Shown one piece after another: positions 1-11,099 of a DNA stretch of 64,000 bases (positions are counted from its first letter, which is position 1; every line of letters starts with the position of its first letter). The notes below the pieces were generated by a model. It saw nothing but the letters and a program-made list of their open reading frames with translations, did not search any database and was not told where the DNA came from. The position numbers and the translations under genes are program-made. The DNA comes from Chalciporus piperatus (taxonomy: Eukaryota > Basidiomycota > Agaricomycetes > Boletales > Boletaceae), in contig JBBPTG010000022.1 in assembly GCA_038093975.1 (NCBI GenBank), positions 124,001 through 188,000 on the forward strand, given 5' to 3'.

Positions 1-428
1 CCAGAGCGGACGCCCTGAGATGGCATGCAAATGCTTCACTCCTAATACCTCTACAGCTCGTAGTATTTGTAGTATATTCAATATCGATATTATTAGAGGC
101 ATGGCATGCTGCATGACTTCGCGTCCGGCTAGTCCAACTCTAACATTGTCTAGCATTTTTGACGTTTCAAGTCACTCAACTTTACAGTCCACCTTGCTCG
201 AACCCGAGGCTCTTGCACTGGCGACTCAGATGAGGCCCCTTTATGCCAAGAACTGACATGTCCCGAAAATATCTCCCCGCCATCGGCCGTCACCATTTCC
301 ATGACACTCAGGCTTGACTCAGGCTGATGGTTGGGGCGGCGGCCCGATGATAAGGTGCCTACATAGCCGCAGACCGTCGACGGAGCATCACTCTTACCAT
401 CGATCTTACCGTTTGGCTCTGAGCGAAA
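1..428. other. 5' flank without recognisable gene
   Basis: I see no coding exon with consistent splice signals here. The stretch directly precedes the start codon of the LamB-like gene and presumably holds its promoter and 5' UTR. Confidence 0.4.
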
Positions 429-1811
429 ATGTCGACACCACTACGTGCTACGGTTAACTGTGATATGGGAGAGGTAACTGGTTCTTTCTAGTGCGATCGT
501 TGTCAATGACTGACTCGCAAATCGTTCATGCTTGGGGTAGGGTTTTTCCCTCTACACCATGGTATGTACATGTCACGCTCGGACATACATTTAACTGGCC
601 TAGTTTCGAACTTTTGAATGATTGACGGTGTGCGGTACTATAGGGCGACGATGAAGGTCTCATGAAGACAATCCATTTGGCTAACATCGCCTGTGGATTC
701 CACGCTTCGTAAGTTAAAGCCCGTCCACCGACCTTCCATGGTCCACCCCACTGACCTCGTCGTCGATCAGGGACTTTTCGGTCATGAACAAGACGGTCAT
801 CCTTGCCAAAGCCAACAACGTCCTCGTGGGTGCTCACCCATCTCTTCCCGACTTGCAAGGTTTCGGAAGACGCGAGATGGCGATCGAACCTGTGAGAAGT
901 CCCGCTTTCCTTGTCTTTCTCGTAGACTCTGTGCTGATGCGTTCGATATTATCAAGGACGAGCTCGCGTCTTGTCTTATCTATCAAGTCGGCGCTTTGGA
1001 CGGTTTCCTCAAACGTCACGGTCTCACGCTCAACCACGTCAGTCCTCCAATTCCACTCATCTCCTTCTGACAACCCATATTATCTAGATCAAACCCCACG
1101 GTGCCGTATACGGCCAAACCGCCCGGTCCATCGAACTCGCCCGTGCTGCCGTTGGCGTTGCAAAAATCTTTAATGCGAGCGCAGCACCTGGAAAGAGTGT
1201 GGCTTTTATGGGTCTCGCGGGTACGGCCCATCAGCAGGCAGCCGAGGAGCTGGGTGTGCCATTCATTGCTGGTAAGTTCTCTATTTTTCTTTCTCGTCTC
1301 GCACGTATGAGTTGGATGGATGACCTTGGTCATATTGATAGAGTGGTTCGCGGACTTGGACTACAGCGATGAAGGGAAGTTGTTGATCACAAAGTACGGA
1401 AAGAGATCTTTGTTCGGTTCATGTCCTCGACGCTCACCGCTCACGATCGTACAGGAAGCACGACCCAGTGGCTGTCGACGTAGTCCGCCAACGGGTGAGT
1501 TGACTTTAATGCATAGCGAGGTGTCGCGGCGTATCGTTGACTCTCTCTCCCCCTTCCAAGGTCGAAACTCTCCTCAACCAACACATGGTAAGCACCATCG
1601 GTGGCAAGCTCTTACCTCTCGGTGCGAACGTCACAGACGTCTCCATCTGCTGTCACTCCGACACCCCTGTAAGTTTTCGTCCAGTCCAAATTATCTCGCC
1701 TCGTCTGGCTCACGCGTATTGTTAATGTGTGCGTGACAGGGTGCAGTCGCGATCGCGGAAGCAGTCAAGGCATCGGTCGATAAGAGCAACAAAGAAGCAG
1801 GCTATGCTTGA
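429..1811 (+). CDS. LamB/YcsF family protein (PxpA-like 5-oxoprolinase subunit A homologue)
   Basis: Ten exons can be joined in phase: 429-473, 541-561, 644-708, 771-891, 957-1037, 1088-1271, 1342-1393, 1455-1494, 1561-1668 and 1740-1811, giving 262 aa. The product starts [17 protein letters not shown], the family N-terminus. It carries the hallmarks [44 protein letters not shown] and the late [16 protein letters not shown]. Length and motif order match full-length family members, which are about 250 aa. In bacteria PxpA works with PxpB and PxpC to open 5-oxoproline with ATP; fungal homologues are linked to lactam use. The residues line a deacetylase-like barrel. The protein looks intact and cytosolic, with no targeting signal. 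A 5-oxoprolinase-type gene lies about 18 kb downstream on the same strand. The exact substrate is inference. Confidence 0.9.
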
Positions 1812-2113
1812 AATATGTAGGACATCAATGTCAAAAGTGGTCCGTTACGATATTGCATATAACAAACTCTGTAAAAGATCGCACGAGTTCCAGCAGGGGT
1901 ACGAAGACTATCCTGAATCAGTCTTGGCAACGGGGGTAAGTGGGGAATAAATGGAACGCCTGAACGCATTATAATGCGCGAAAAAGAAAGGAAAGTGAGA
2001 GGAGTGTGTATCCAGTCCGGCAAATTACGACCAAGAAGAGAGGGCAGAAAACAAGGAGAAGCGATAAGTCATGTCATAAACACGAATTGCAGGAAGGGTG
2101 CCGTGTAAAAACC

Positions 2114-2936
2114 CTATTTATCTGAACTAAAGTCGGGTAGATGCCCCGCAGCAGGCATAGCACCCTCTATCTGAGGCAGAGGTCGACGTTGAGGCTGACG
2201 TGGAGACTCAGATTGAGATCGAGATTGATCCCATTCTGGGTCGTATGCAGGTGGGAGTCTACCAGACAGCGAACGATCTAGCGTCTGCACAGGTCCCATG
2301 TCATCCTCACGGATCGGCTCGTTCGCAAGGAGTCGCCCAATATCCGAAGAGTTGCGTGAAAATCCTGCCTCCGAGGTTGGTCCAGCACTGGAAGAAAGAT
2401 TCGTGTATGTTGGCCTAGATCCGGTTTGTAGCATAGAATCGGATGAGTACTGAACAGAATGGCCTTGGTCTGGATGGTGCATTAGTGTGAGAAGCCTGCA
2501 TGGAGATGAAAGACGAAAGCTGCTTACTGAACGGCGTAGAAGGTGCAGTGAAGGACGTAGCAGGGGTAGTGAAGGGCGCGATGGAAGCCGTTCGAGATTG
2601 GTCCTGGCGGCGCTTCTTCCAACAAAAGAAACCTACAGCAACTACCAGCGCTACACCGCCTACACCGCCAACCACGCCACCAGCCACGGCTGCAGTATTT
2701 ATGTGCGAAGACGATGCGGAAGTGGTGGAAGAAGTCGTCGTAGTCGTGTGTGAGGCAGACACATGCGACGCTATTATGGTCCCTGATGGAGCCAAGGAAT
2801 TCGTCGTTAAAGTCGTCGAGTTGCAGTGAGTGAATGTGTTGTTATTGGCTGCTGCCTGGTCTCGACTCGCGGTATCCATACTATAGACGCTGGGTTCAAT
2901 TTGAGCACCATTCAGCTGGGGGGAGAATTTGGTCAT
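2114..2936 (-). CDS. Single-pass transmembrane protein, Ser/Thr-rich ectodomain
   Basis: Two overlapping minus-strand reading frames make one plausible protein. The first (from 2936) has a Ser/Thr/Asn-rich stretch, then a Gly/Val-rich membrane helix (AAVAGGVVGGVGGVALVVAV) followed by a basic stop-transfer patch WKKRRQDQ. The second frame (to 2114) is a Pro/Ser/Arg-rich cytoplasmic tail ending PDFSSDK. A roughly 61-nt intron with a weak GT donor and an acceptor ATGCAG near 2491-2552 would join them in frame. The splice is inferred, so a frameshift is the alternative. No signal peptide is visible at the chosen Met, so a 5' exon may be missing. The layout resembles the Mid2/Wsc-like anchored proteins common in Agaricomycetes, but no named domain is seen. 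Confidence 0.55.
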
Positions 2937-4333
2937 AAACTTACAAATACCTGGAAGCCAGAATTATTCAGACGGATTCATCGAAAAGTTCGGAATTCCT
3001 TACCAGTCGCCTTCATTCCAGAAAAGCTCGTACAAGAAGTTATCCAACTTGAGTTTTTCGTTGCAAACCGCAGTTTGAATAGCAGTTGGAAGGCTACATG
3101 CGGATCATGCGGATCAGCGATTATCAAAGGGGATTAGTAAGGTACCCACGACTGGTTTGTGCCGGGACTACAATATGCCCCGGTGGGCGCACGATACATC
3201 CCGTATGCACCTTTCCCTGGAAGACTTGCCTGTCATATAAGATGAAACACTGCAGAGCGAGGGCACTAACCGGCATCAATGCCGATGGTTGATCCACCTA
3301 GAACATCCCATTGGCAACTACACCAAGATCATCAGTGTCGACTCTCATTCCGATTAAAAATCTGGAGAAGCATACTTCATACAAAGCATACTCAATGCGA
3401 AGGAAATAGAGTTGCAACAACAATCCGCTACATCACTATCAGAATATATCAGTAAGGAAATACAAATGTCATACCCAGTTGGTCGTCGCATTGATCGCCT
3501 GGGGTGTTCGGGCGGAAGTTGGGGACTTGATCTACGAACAAGAAAGAAAGAAATTCGACGCCGACAAATGACCCAAATGCCTCGGATACTCACATTGAGG
3601 ATTACAAATTTGCCTCAGACGTTGGTATGTTTCACCTACATTGATGTATCAGTCAAGCTTCCCCCTAGCAAAGACTGGGCGCACATGCTGTTTCACCAAC
3701 TGCGTTTGTGTACCTGACGAAGTCTGGACGCTGAGAAGCGCCGAGGAACCCAGACCGCAGGAACTCACCAATCTGTCAAATTTCCAGCACATGTTGTGTT
3801 CCCCGCGGACACGAGGTTAGATAAACCCAACACTGCAAGCGCGAGTGTCCCGAACTTGCGCCTTAGCGTGGATTCCATGGTTTCTGGAGGAGTGTACCGG
3901 AGGTTGAGGGTGGTTGGAGTGCGAGGGAAAGGCTGGAGGTCACGCTCATCAACTTCATTCTCTCGCGACGGGATTAATCAAGTTCCCGACTCGGAAGTTG
4001 TTGTGCCATGCGAGAACTCCAAGATCAAGTATTCAAGTTACCTGTCAGGGATTCGCGATTTCCTTGGAAGAGACGAAGCAAAGTTCTGCAGGTTCTGTTG
4101 GTGTTCATGGTATCGACTTAGGGGGTCCTGCAGGGTCGCTGTGAGTGACTGTGAGTCTGGCTTGTGAGTGCTGAATTTCTTGTGACGGTCGGCCGAAATA
4201 ATAAAATAAAATAAATAATGGACCGGTTGTAACCGGTGCCATGTGATTGGCCGAGGTGTTATCCACGCCTCCGCCCGCCGTACACTCGTTGTCGGTTACC
4301 CATTCCCTTGATCCATTTGCATATCCAACGACA
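2937..4333. other. Intergenic, no supported gene
   Basis: Short open frames occur on both strands (for example 3796-4167 plus), but none has a recognisable motif or a chain of in-phase exons. The last part (about 4199-4216) has A/T-rich AATAAAA-like repeats just upstream of SDH4 and may be part of its promoter. Missing 5' exons of the 2114-2936 membrane protein could also lie here. Confidence 0.35.
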
Positions 4334-5056
4334 ATGTCTGCATCGATTTTGTTGCGCTCGACATTGCCCCGAACCTTCACTAGCACAACTGGCCGCAATG
4401 TGTTGCGGTCAGCTCTCCAAGGTATGCGGACTCTCCGACAAGTCTCTCAAGTACTCAAGTGTTTTACAGTGAGACACACTGCTTCCTCGACACAATACGT
4501 TCCTGGTGGACGTAAGTCAAACATACCTTACATTGGTTAAACAGGAGTCTTGATGCGTCGTGATTTTAAGCTATCTACAAGGGTACCGTTAACGACCCAA
4601 CCACCTTCCCTCCCCCTTCGAGGGCACACGGCTCGTATCACTGGGCCTTTGAACGGCTTTTGTCTGCAGCATTGGTGCCCATGACAGTAGCAGCGTTTGC
4701 AACTTCCGGAACTGCCTACCCCGTCCTTGACGGCCTCCTCGGTATCTCTTTAGTGATGCACAGTCACATCGGGGTGCGAAACTTGACTAAATTACCGCGT
4801 TCGCATTGTTGAGTTCCATTTGCAGTTCGACAGTATACTTGTCGATTATCTCCACAAACGCAAGTTCCCCATCCTTGCACCTCTCATGACGTGGACACTC
4901 AGGACCGCGACCGTCGGTGTTTTGGTTGGCATTTACCAGTTCAACACCAATGACATCGGTAAGTCATTTTGGCAACTTCAACGTCGCGTGAGCGTCATGA
5001 GCTGAGACTTCATCCTAGGTTTGACGGAGCTGATTGCCAAGGTCTGGACTGCATAG
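4334..5056 (+). CDS. SDH4: Succinate dehydrogenase membrane anchor subunit CybS (Sdh4), mitochondrial
   Basis: Five exons join in phase: 4334-4421, 4470-4511, 4571-4773, 4826-4958 and 5019-5056, giving 167 aa. The N-terminus (MSASILLRSTLPRTFTS) is rich in Arg/Ser/Thr and lacks acidic residues, as expected of a mitochondrial presequence. The mature part has SYHWAFERLLSAALVP, then HSHIGFDSILVDYLHKRK, which is the CybS signature region around the haem and quinone site. Three hydrophobic helices are visible. The product anchors SdhA/SdhB in the inner membrane and passes electrons to ubiquinone (complex II). Length fits the family. An upstream in-frame Met at about 4247 exists, but its extension does not look like a presequence, so 4334 was chosen. 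Confidence 0.92.
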
Positions 5057-5238
5057 GTCTTAGGTACTCACCATGTAACGGAAGGAACATTTTCTTTCCG
5101 AGTGGCACCAAAATAACATAACTGCACTTCCAAAACCTGTTGTGAAATGTAGTTCATAGTTGTATAGTTGGTTAATAGCGATTCAGGTTGAACTTGTGAC
5201 TGGAGTCCCTGTGCCAATAACTGCTGCGATTATCGAAG

Positions 5239-5320
5239 GCCCGCTTAGCTCAGTGGCAGAGCGCGTCACTTGTAAAATTATTTCATGATGAGGTCGGTTG
5301 TTCAATCCAGCCAGTGGGCA
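5239..5320 (+). tRNA. tRNA-Thr (anticodon TGT) with 10-nt intron
   Basis: A full cloverleaf can be drawn. The acceptor arms GCCCGCT / AGTGGGC pair with one G-U. The D arm is GCTC-AGTGGCA-GAGC and the anticodon stem CGTCA / TGATG. The anticodon loop carries TGT, and a 10-nt A/T-rich insert sits one base after the anticodon, the normal place for a eukaryotic tRNA intron. The T arm is GGTTG-TTCAATC-CAGCC. The A- and B-box promoters are inside the D and T arms. Only a 10-nt intron needs to be removed by the tRNA splicing endonuclease. TGT anticodons read Thr ACA (and ACN by wobble). Confidence 0.88.
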
Positions 5321-5323
5321 TCG

Positions 5324-5334
5324 TTTTTGTTTTT
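5324..5334 (+). terminator. RNA polymerase III terminator of tRNA-Thr
   Basis: A doubled T5 run (TTTTTGTTTTT) begins four bases after the tRNA 3' end, the normal Pol III stop signal. Confidence 0.8.
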
Positions 5335-5719
5335 GCGACTCTGAGTCTCCTTCCTCGTCTGCAACCCCCACCGCCTGAATTGCGCTATCTGCTCTGAATT
5401 TGCACATCTGAATCTCCAAGTCGGCGTTCCTGCCCACTTTTGCATCTAGCTGTCAAGCCCCCAAAAGGGCTCGACTCATGCTCGAGGCGGCTGGAAGGCC
5501 TTTTTGCTATAGCCTATCGCCCAAACCCCTCCCCGGACGATCTCTCGTCTAGCATAACGAATACATGATTGTGGTTACGCGTTCACATTTTGTTCCCGGG
5601 GCGCTCTCAAAGAGACTACATCCTTCCCACCGGGTGCACTTCGGGTCGACCTTCAAGAGCACTAACGCACATGCACAGCCGAAAGTGAGAGATTGAGGGG
5701 CTCGAACTCGGGGGTCGGG

Positions 5720-6067
5720 ATGTTTCTTCCGTTGACATACTTAGATAGCTTCTTCAAGCTCCACGGCCATCAGTGAGTCCGGCATTGTTCGTGCTGTTTC
5801 CTGGAGACATGACGCACTCTCATGCCTTCCATCATAACTCATCTTGTTCTTATTTTCCGCAAGATCAGTGATCCCTATGTTGTATCACCTGCTACCAGAA
5901 AAAACTAATGTTTAGTGAGCAGGAGTTCGTCCCGAAGTTCCGCAAAGTCGCTGCGGACAAGTGCATGTGCATTGTGAGCGCTGGTGAAACCTTTCATCTC
6001 CAAAACATACAGTTATCCCACAATCTGGCTCAGAGGACTGCTGTAGGTCTTGCAGATCATGGTCTAG
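5720..6067 (+). CDS. Possible small protein (about 40 aa), unrecognised
   Basis: Three exons with good GT-AG signals stay in phase: 5720-5772, 5916-5973 and 6056-6067. The product begins MFLPLTYLDSFFKLHGH, continues EQEFVPKFRKVAADK and ends CMCIIMV. The hydrophobic start and end with a basic centre suggest a small membrane-associated protein. The last exon is only four codons, and a different acceptor near 6011 would give another C-terminus. I recognise no family. It may be a fragment of a larger gene. Confidence 0.3.
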
Positions 6068-6686
6068 CGTTGTTTCGGCCGTGAAATTTGGCCGACCACA
6101 CGACAGGCGAGTTTTCTGAACCTTGCGGCGCGTCTATTCGAAGCAAAGTTTCACATCGACCTAGGCTGTGGTTCACACTCATCATACTTTGCAGGTGCCG
6201 TGTGCACTGACTGTGTTGGTGATCAATGACAAGTGAGTCTATGCTCTGCTTGAAGCTAGTGGTTGTTTTCAAGACGCACTGATCACACATGCTTCCCCTT
6301 GCAACTCGTCCTGTAATAGATGGTCAATGGAAATCCCATTTCCGGAATGGTGCAACAGCATATATATAGGGGTGGGTACCATCGACTGATCATTCTACGT
6401 CCCTGCACCCCGCGAGCAATACAAATTAAGGAAAGTGATGCTGACGTTCCATACTTCGTCAGGTGCCGGAAAGTCGATCATCATTACCGATCTCATCCAG
6501 ACGACAACTTTGGAACTTTCGTCGAAGACCGCATGGTTACATCTCAGCCGGACTGGCCGAGGAACCTTCTCATTGTCACCAGATCGGTCTTCTTGGATGT
6601 GTAGAGAGGAATATAAATATGGGTGGTGAAGAATGTAGGGTTGCAACCAAGATCGTGCCCTGCCCCCTCCAGCTTTGTGGATCACG
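6068..6686. other. Promoter region of the GH16 gene
   Basis: No supported gene. It holds TATATATAGG at 6361 and a better placed TATAAAT at 6612. A P-loop-like string (SGAGKS) can be translated near 6460-6480 but stands alone. Confidence 0.35.
6612..6618 (+). promoter_or_regulatory. TATA box candidate for GH16 gene
   Basis: TATAAAT lies about 70 bases before the GH16 start codon, a spacing that fits a short fungal 5' UTR. Confidence 0.4.
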
Positions 6687-8367
6687 ATGAGGTCCTCGAT
6701 CGCCAGCATTGGTCTTGTTATCTCCTCCCTCACCGGATCGACATTGGCGGGCGCGACGTACAGTCTCAGCGAAAGCGTTGTCGGCGAAGGATTCTACAGT
6801 TCATTCAACTTCGAGGCCATCGCCGACCCCACTAACGGCCGTGTGTACGTTATGTCGTGCCCGTTGTCTTTGACCCCTGTTTGATGACGTTCGTGAAGCA
6901 ACTACGTCAGCGAGGCCACCGCTCAGAGTCTCAACCTCACCTATGCGACCAGCAATACTTTTATCATGCGTGCAGATGACACGGTCGTCCTATCTGCGAG
7001 CGGTCCGGGGCGGAACTCCGTTCGGATCAGTTCCAACAACCAGTACACCACTCACGTTGCAGTGTATGCATGACAGCGTTGTTACATATCCGAGGAGAAT
7101 ATTGATCGTTATTCCCTCTTAGGTTTGACATGCAACACATGCCTCAGGGATGCGGGTGAGCCTCATTCTACTTTGCAATTCAGATCTTGCCGAATGATTG
7201 ACGCTCAAAGAACGTGGCCTGTGAGATTCTGATGTTCGTATGAAGCAAGTGGAGCTGATACCTGGATCTACTTATAGGCTGTCTGGGAAATCGGGGCTAA
7301 CTGGCCCAATGGTGTATGTTAGTTCTAATTTATGGAAGATCGATGATACTCACGTTATCTACAGGGGGAGGTTGATATTGTCGAAGGCGTGAACGACGTG
7401 ACGCCAAATCAGTCAACGCTCCACACCGGTGCAAGTCAGTATGCCTGCTGTTCGATGGCCGCTTCGACCTGACTGGACGTTTTGTAGATTGCTCCATTCC
7501 GGCCTCCGGAGTCAATCAGCTTGGGTAAGAAGAGATTCTATGTGATTGCTGCGAATTCTCAGCATCGTAGCACGACCATTGGAACAGATTGCTATGCTAA
7601 CGGTAACTCCGATTCTTAAATAGTTTAGCAGGACACTTACGGTATCTGACCATTTCCAGTCAACGACAACGTGGGTTGTGGTGTCAAGTTGACCGAGGAT
7701 AACAACAGCTTTGGTCCTGATTTCAACGACATCGGTGGTGGATGGTTAGTATATCGACCTTCCTGGTTAGTACAACGCTAATCCGTAAGCGTTCAGGTAC
7801 GCCATCGAGCGCACGAATAACTACATCAGTATCTGGTTCTGGGAACGTGGCGATGCGTCGGCGCCTACCGACGCTACCACTGGTGCGAGCACCATCAATA
7901 CGAACAACTGGGTATGTCTCTCTTTTTCCCCCGCTTGCTTGAAATATATTTACTGTTTCGTTACAGGGCACTCCCGCTGCCTACTTCCCCAACACAGACT
8001 GTGACCTGGCGACCCACTTCGATGCCAACAACATTATCATCAACCTGACTTTCTGTGAGTCGTTTAACAGGGCCGATGCGTTGATATGTGGGACTGACGT
8101 CTATGGAGGTGGGGATTTGGCTGGTAGCGCCTCCGTTTATGCTGCTTCCGGGTGCCCGTCGACTTGTGTCGGTGCGTAACGCGTTCTTTTTGAGTAAATG
8201 GGACTGATCACTTGACTCTTTTTTCGGCCTGCAACTTCAGACTACGTGAACAGTAAGTCTCGAGATAGTGTCCATGTTCCCGGCGCTGATCCACCTTGTA
8301 TTCAGACAACCCAACGGCCTTCAGGGAAGCCTATTTCGAGTTCTCGTCCGTCAACATTTACGAATGA
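6687..8367 (+). CDS. Secreted GH16 family glycoside hydrolase (beta-1,3(4)-glucanase type)
   Basis: Fourteen exons join in phase: 6687-6844, 6899-7063, 7123-7155, 7211-7220, 7278-7313, 7365-7434, 7488-7524, 7571-7602, 7660-7744, 7797-7911, 7967-8054, 8109-8171, 8241-8252 and 8306-8367, giving 321 aa. The N-terminus MRSSIASIGLVISSLTGSTL is a signal peptide. The catalytic motif is GEVDIVEGVND (E-x-D-x-x-E: nucleophile and acid/base). It is preceded by HMPQGCGTWPAVWEIGANWP, the usual context in the laminarinase-like branch. Later come DFNDIGGGWYAIERT and a Cys-rich C-terminal part. The length is typical. The enzyme would be exported and cut beta-glucan in fungal or plant walls. Exon 4 has only 10 nt. 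The upstream TTG in frame is not used, as the first ATG gives the clean signal peptide. Confidence 0.92.
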
Positions 8368-9564
8368 GTGAAGGAATGTGAAGAAAAGATTGTAGCAGTA
8401 GATTAAGACTATATGGGTTCTCGCATGTTGTAACAACAGCCTATTGAAATCCACGAATGTCTTCTCCAGACTTCTTTCCTTTGGGATTTCAAATTTCAAA
8501 TTTCGAACCTAGTACTAACTCGACCTCTCTTACAACTCAATGATCCCGCGGCCCCACTGGTCAACGACTAGCAACCGAGAAGTCATACCAAAGAAACATC
8601 AAGTCGTCAAGTCACCGAACCATGATGCATATCAGTCACCTAGTCAGCCCCTAACAGACAAGTACTTGCGCGCGGTTAGTCTAGTCCCGATATCGCTCTA
8701 TGACATCGCAGCAGGCTCGCATAACTCATCCTCCGACATTCATTGCATATGTTCACTTCCCCGACGTCGCAGTTTTTGAGATCGCCCACGACGCGGCCGT
8801 ATCGCTGCTCGTCCCGCACTTAGACTGTACACTGATGCGGTTGTCCGAATATCTCCTGACTGTCGTGCCCGCCCTTTGTTACTATGGGGTCGTCCGGTTT
8901 GGTGTAACAAGGTATGCCTCCGATGATATGCTGATGCGAGAGGGAGCTGGTTTAGTTTAGAAGGGAGATCTGAGTGCACAGTGCAGCACACTGCACGCTC
9001 TGCACAGATCGGGAGTTGGGCGAGAGATTTATCACGCGAGGCAAGGGCGACGTACTACACTCAACGTAAGCGTTAATCTAATTACGGTAGTCTCAGACTG
9101 ACTCATCAATATCGCAGGAACCAGGATGGCAGGTTTCTTGAGTATGCTGCATATGTGGTATGATTCAAATATTCACCACGACATTATGGTTCCACTGCGG
9201 CCATAGGGGGACAAGGACAAGGTGGCCCCCCCAAAAAAATATGATATCCGTCCGAGTCAGGTAAGTAATCTCCTTCTTTTGGTACCAATCAGCGCTCAGG
9301 ACTTGCGCAAAAGCATCCGTCAAACACATTACGTTACAAGGGATGTGGTACAGAGCTTTTTCCACCTTTGGACGAACTGTATGTGCTCCTCCATTTGGTC
9401 GTGAGAGATCACCTCAACACTTGCAATTGAACTGCGACTGAAACAGCCGCTTGGCGACGCTATGTAAGACTTAAGTAGCACGGGACCACAGGCAGGTAGG
9501 CAAAATCGCCACTTTTGACGCCTTGTGTACCATCCTCTTCATCTCTCGTCGACCTTGATCCAGC
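8368..9564. other. Intergenic, no supported gene
   Basis: Open frames of 60-86 codons appear but show no family motif and no coherent splice chain. A short self-complementary patch (GTGCAG...CTGCAC) lies near 8980-9005. I see nothing else. Confidence 0.35.
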
Positions 9565-11099
9565 ATGGTTCAATGGCAAGATCCGGCTCTCCAGGCCGAC
9601 CTCGGTGTAGTCGCGACTCATGTCAATTTTTTCCTGCTTGGCCTCTATGGGTACGTTTGCAAGGACCATTTTTAGTGAAAATATGGTCTCGAAAACTTTT
9701 TAGATGGGAGTACTTTGGATCGTGGGATGTGGAATATGCATTGATACGTTCTCGTATGGCTTTCCGTTGGTTTCTGGTAAGTAGTAGTATTGTTCACTTC
9801 CTTTGCTACCACGAAGAGATATAACCCCCTCCAAGGTCCCTTACCTGGTCGGACGTATCTTCCTCCTTTTATCCCTCGTTGTCGAGTAAGTTTCTCGGTA
9901 CTGCCTGAAGCATGCTCATGCACCCTTGATTGCAGTACAATTGACCCGTCTTCATGGTCTGGGACCCTCGGCTGCTCTGGTCAGTCCTCCCTCTAGCTTG
10001 GCTTAAGGTGTAACTGATTTATCTACTAGCTGGCGTCCGGTTGACATCGGTAAATAATCCTGCCAATTTCTGCATACACTTTGCTTAAAATTTATTGAAA
10101 ACTAGCTGATGGGAACAATTTCTATGGGTTGTGCTTCAGCAAATTTAATGATTCGCACGTGAGCCCAACATTTGTTTTGCTGACACCAATCATTCACAAA
10201 TCGCTGAATGTAGATGGGTAATCTGGAAACATTCGCTTCCGGTGCACGCTTTGCTTGTGTCCATTGTGATTGGATACTGGATTGTACTCGCAATGGGTCC
10301 GATCCATTTTATGTCCTGTCTTCTTGCTTGACATCCCCCTGCAGAAGCAGCGAGCTTTGAACCGTCAACAGGAAATGGCTTTTGTGATGTCATCGTCATA
10401 CACCCGCATATGTCCACAATTCTCTACATATACAGTATGTCACATTCTTGACCTCGACACTGTACATCACTGACCGCTTGTTTGCAAGCCGTATGCTACG
10501 ACCTGACCGTATTCATGTTGTCGGCCGTTGGATTATCGAAACAGCTGTCGAAATCACCCCTGTATAAGCAACTGCTTGTACAGGGCCTTTCATATTTTGT
10601 GGTAGTATTTATATCATCTATTCCTCCGACGGTATGTATTCTTTTAGCACCTGTCTCTTCGTTCCTCATCCCCTATAGGTTTTCTCTGTCCTCGATGTTC
10701 CAGGTAAGATCAACCTTCCCTTCCAAGCTGTGTTTTCGCAATTTACTTGTGACTCAAGCTTTGATGTCTATCACTGGGATTAGTGGTAAGTCATCGAATC
10801 CTCATCCATATGAAATGATTGACAAACTCGCATCAGCGTCATGCGCAAGGTAACGAATATATTCCAAGCAGCATGAGGTTTCGAGAACCCGCTGACATTT
10901 CGTGTCTCAGCATGATTGCGTCGTGTAGAGCAGTGAAGTCTCTTCTACATCTTCCTAAACCCTGTTCAAAGTTGAGTCTCGTATCGAACCCAGTTTACGC
11001 TGCTAACGTGCACTTAGCAGTGCGCACACAACTGAGACTGCCGAGGTTGCATTGACCACACATATTCAAATACCGGCCTCGAGCGATGCTGCCGTTTGA
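9565..11099 (+). CDS. Orphan seven-TM membrane protein
   Basis: Fourteen exons stay in phase: 9565-9650, 9704-9776, 9836-9885, 9936-9979, 10030-10049, 10106-10158, 10214-10296, 10345-10434, 10489-10631, 10679-10703, 10759-10785, 10837-10849, 10911-10980 and 11037-11099, giving 279 aa. Family-like blocks are FFLLGLYGWEYFGSWDVEYA, RWFLVPYLVGRIFLLLSLV, GCASANLMIRTWVIWKHSLP, HALLVSIVIGYWIVLAM, LYIYS with YDLTVFMLSAVGL, and a short polar tail ending ASSDAAV. These match the large, functionally unknown 7-TM families expanded in Agaricomycetes. Exons 4, 5 and 11-14 are short, and their limits are the least certain. The function is unknown; a plasma- or endomembrane location is inferred. Confidence 0.75.

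Noticed and set aside
6435..6629. P-loop-like peptide SGAGKS near the GH16 promoter
   Set aside because: There is no flanking NTPase sequence on either side, and the region lies between a TATA box and a start codon. A chance match or very old relic is more likely.
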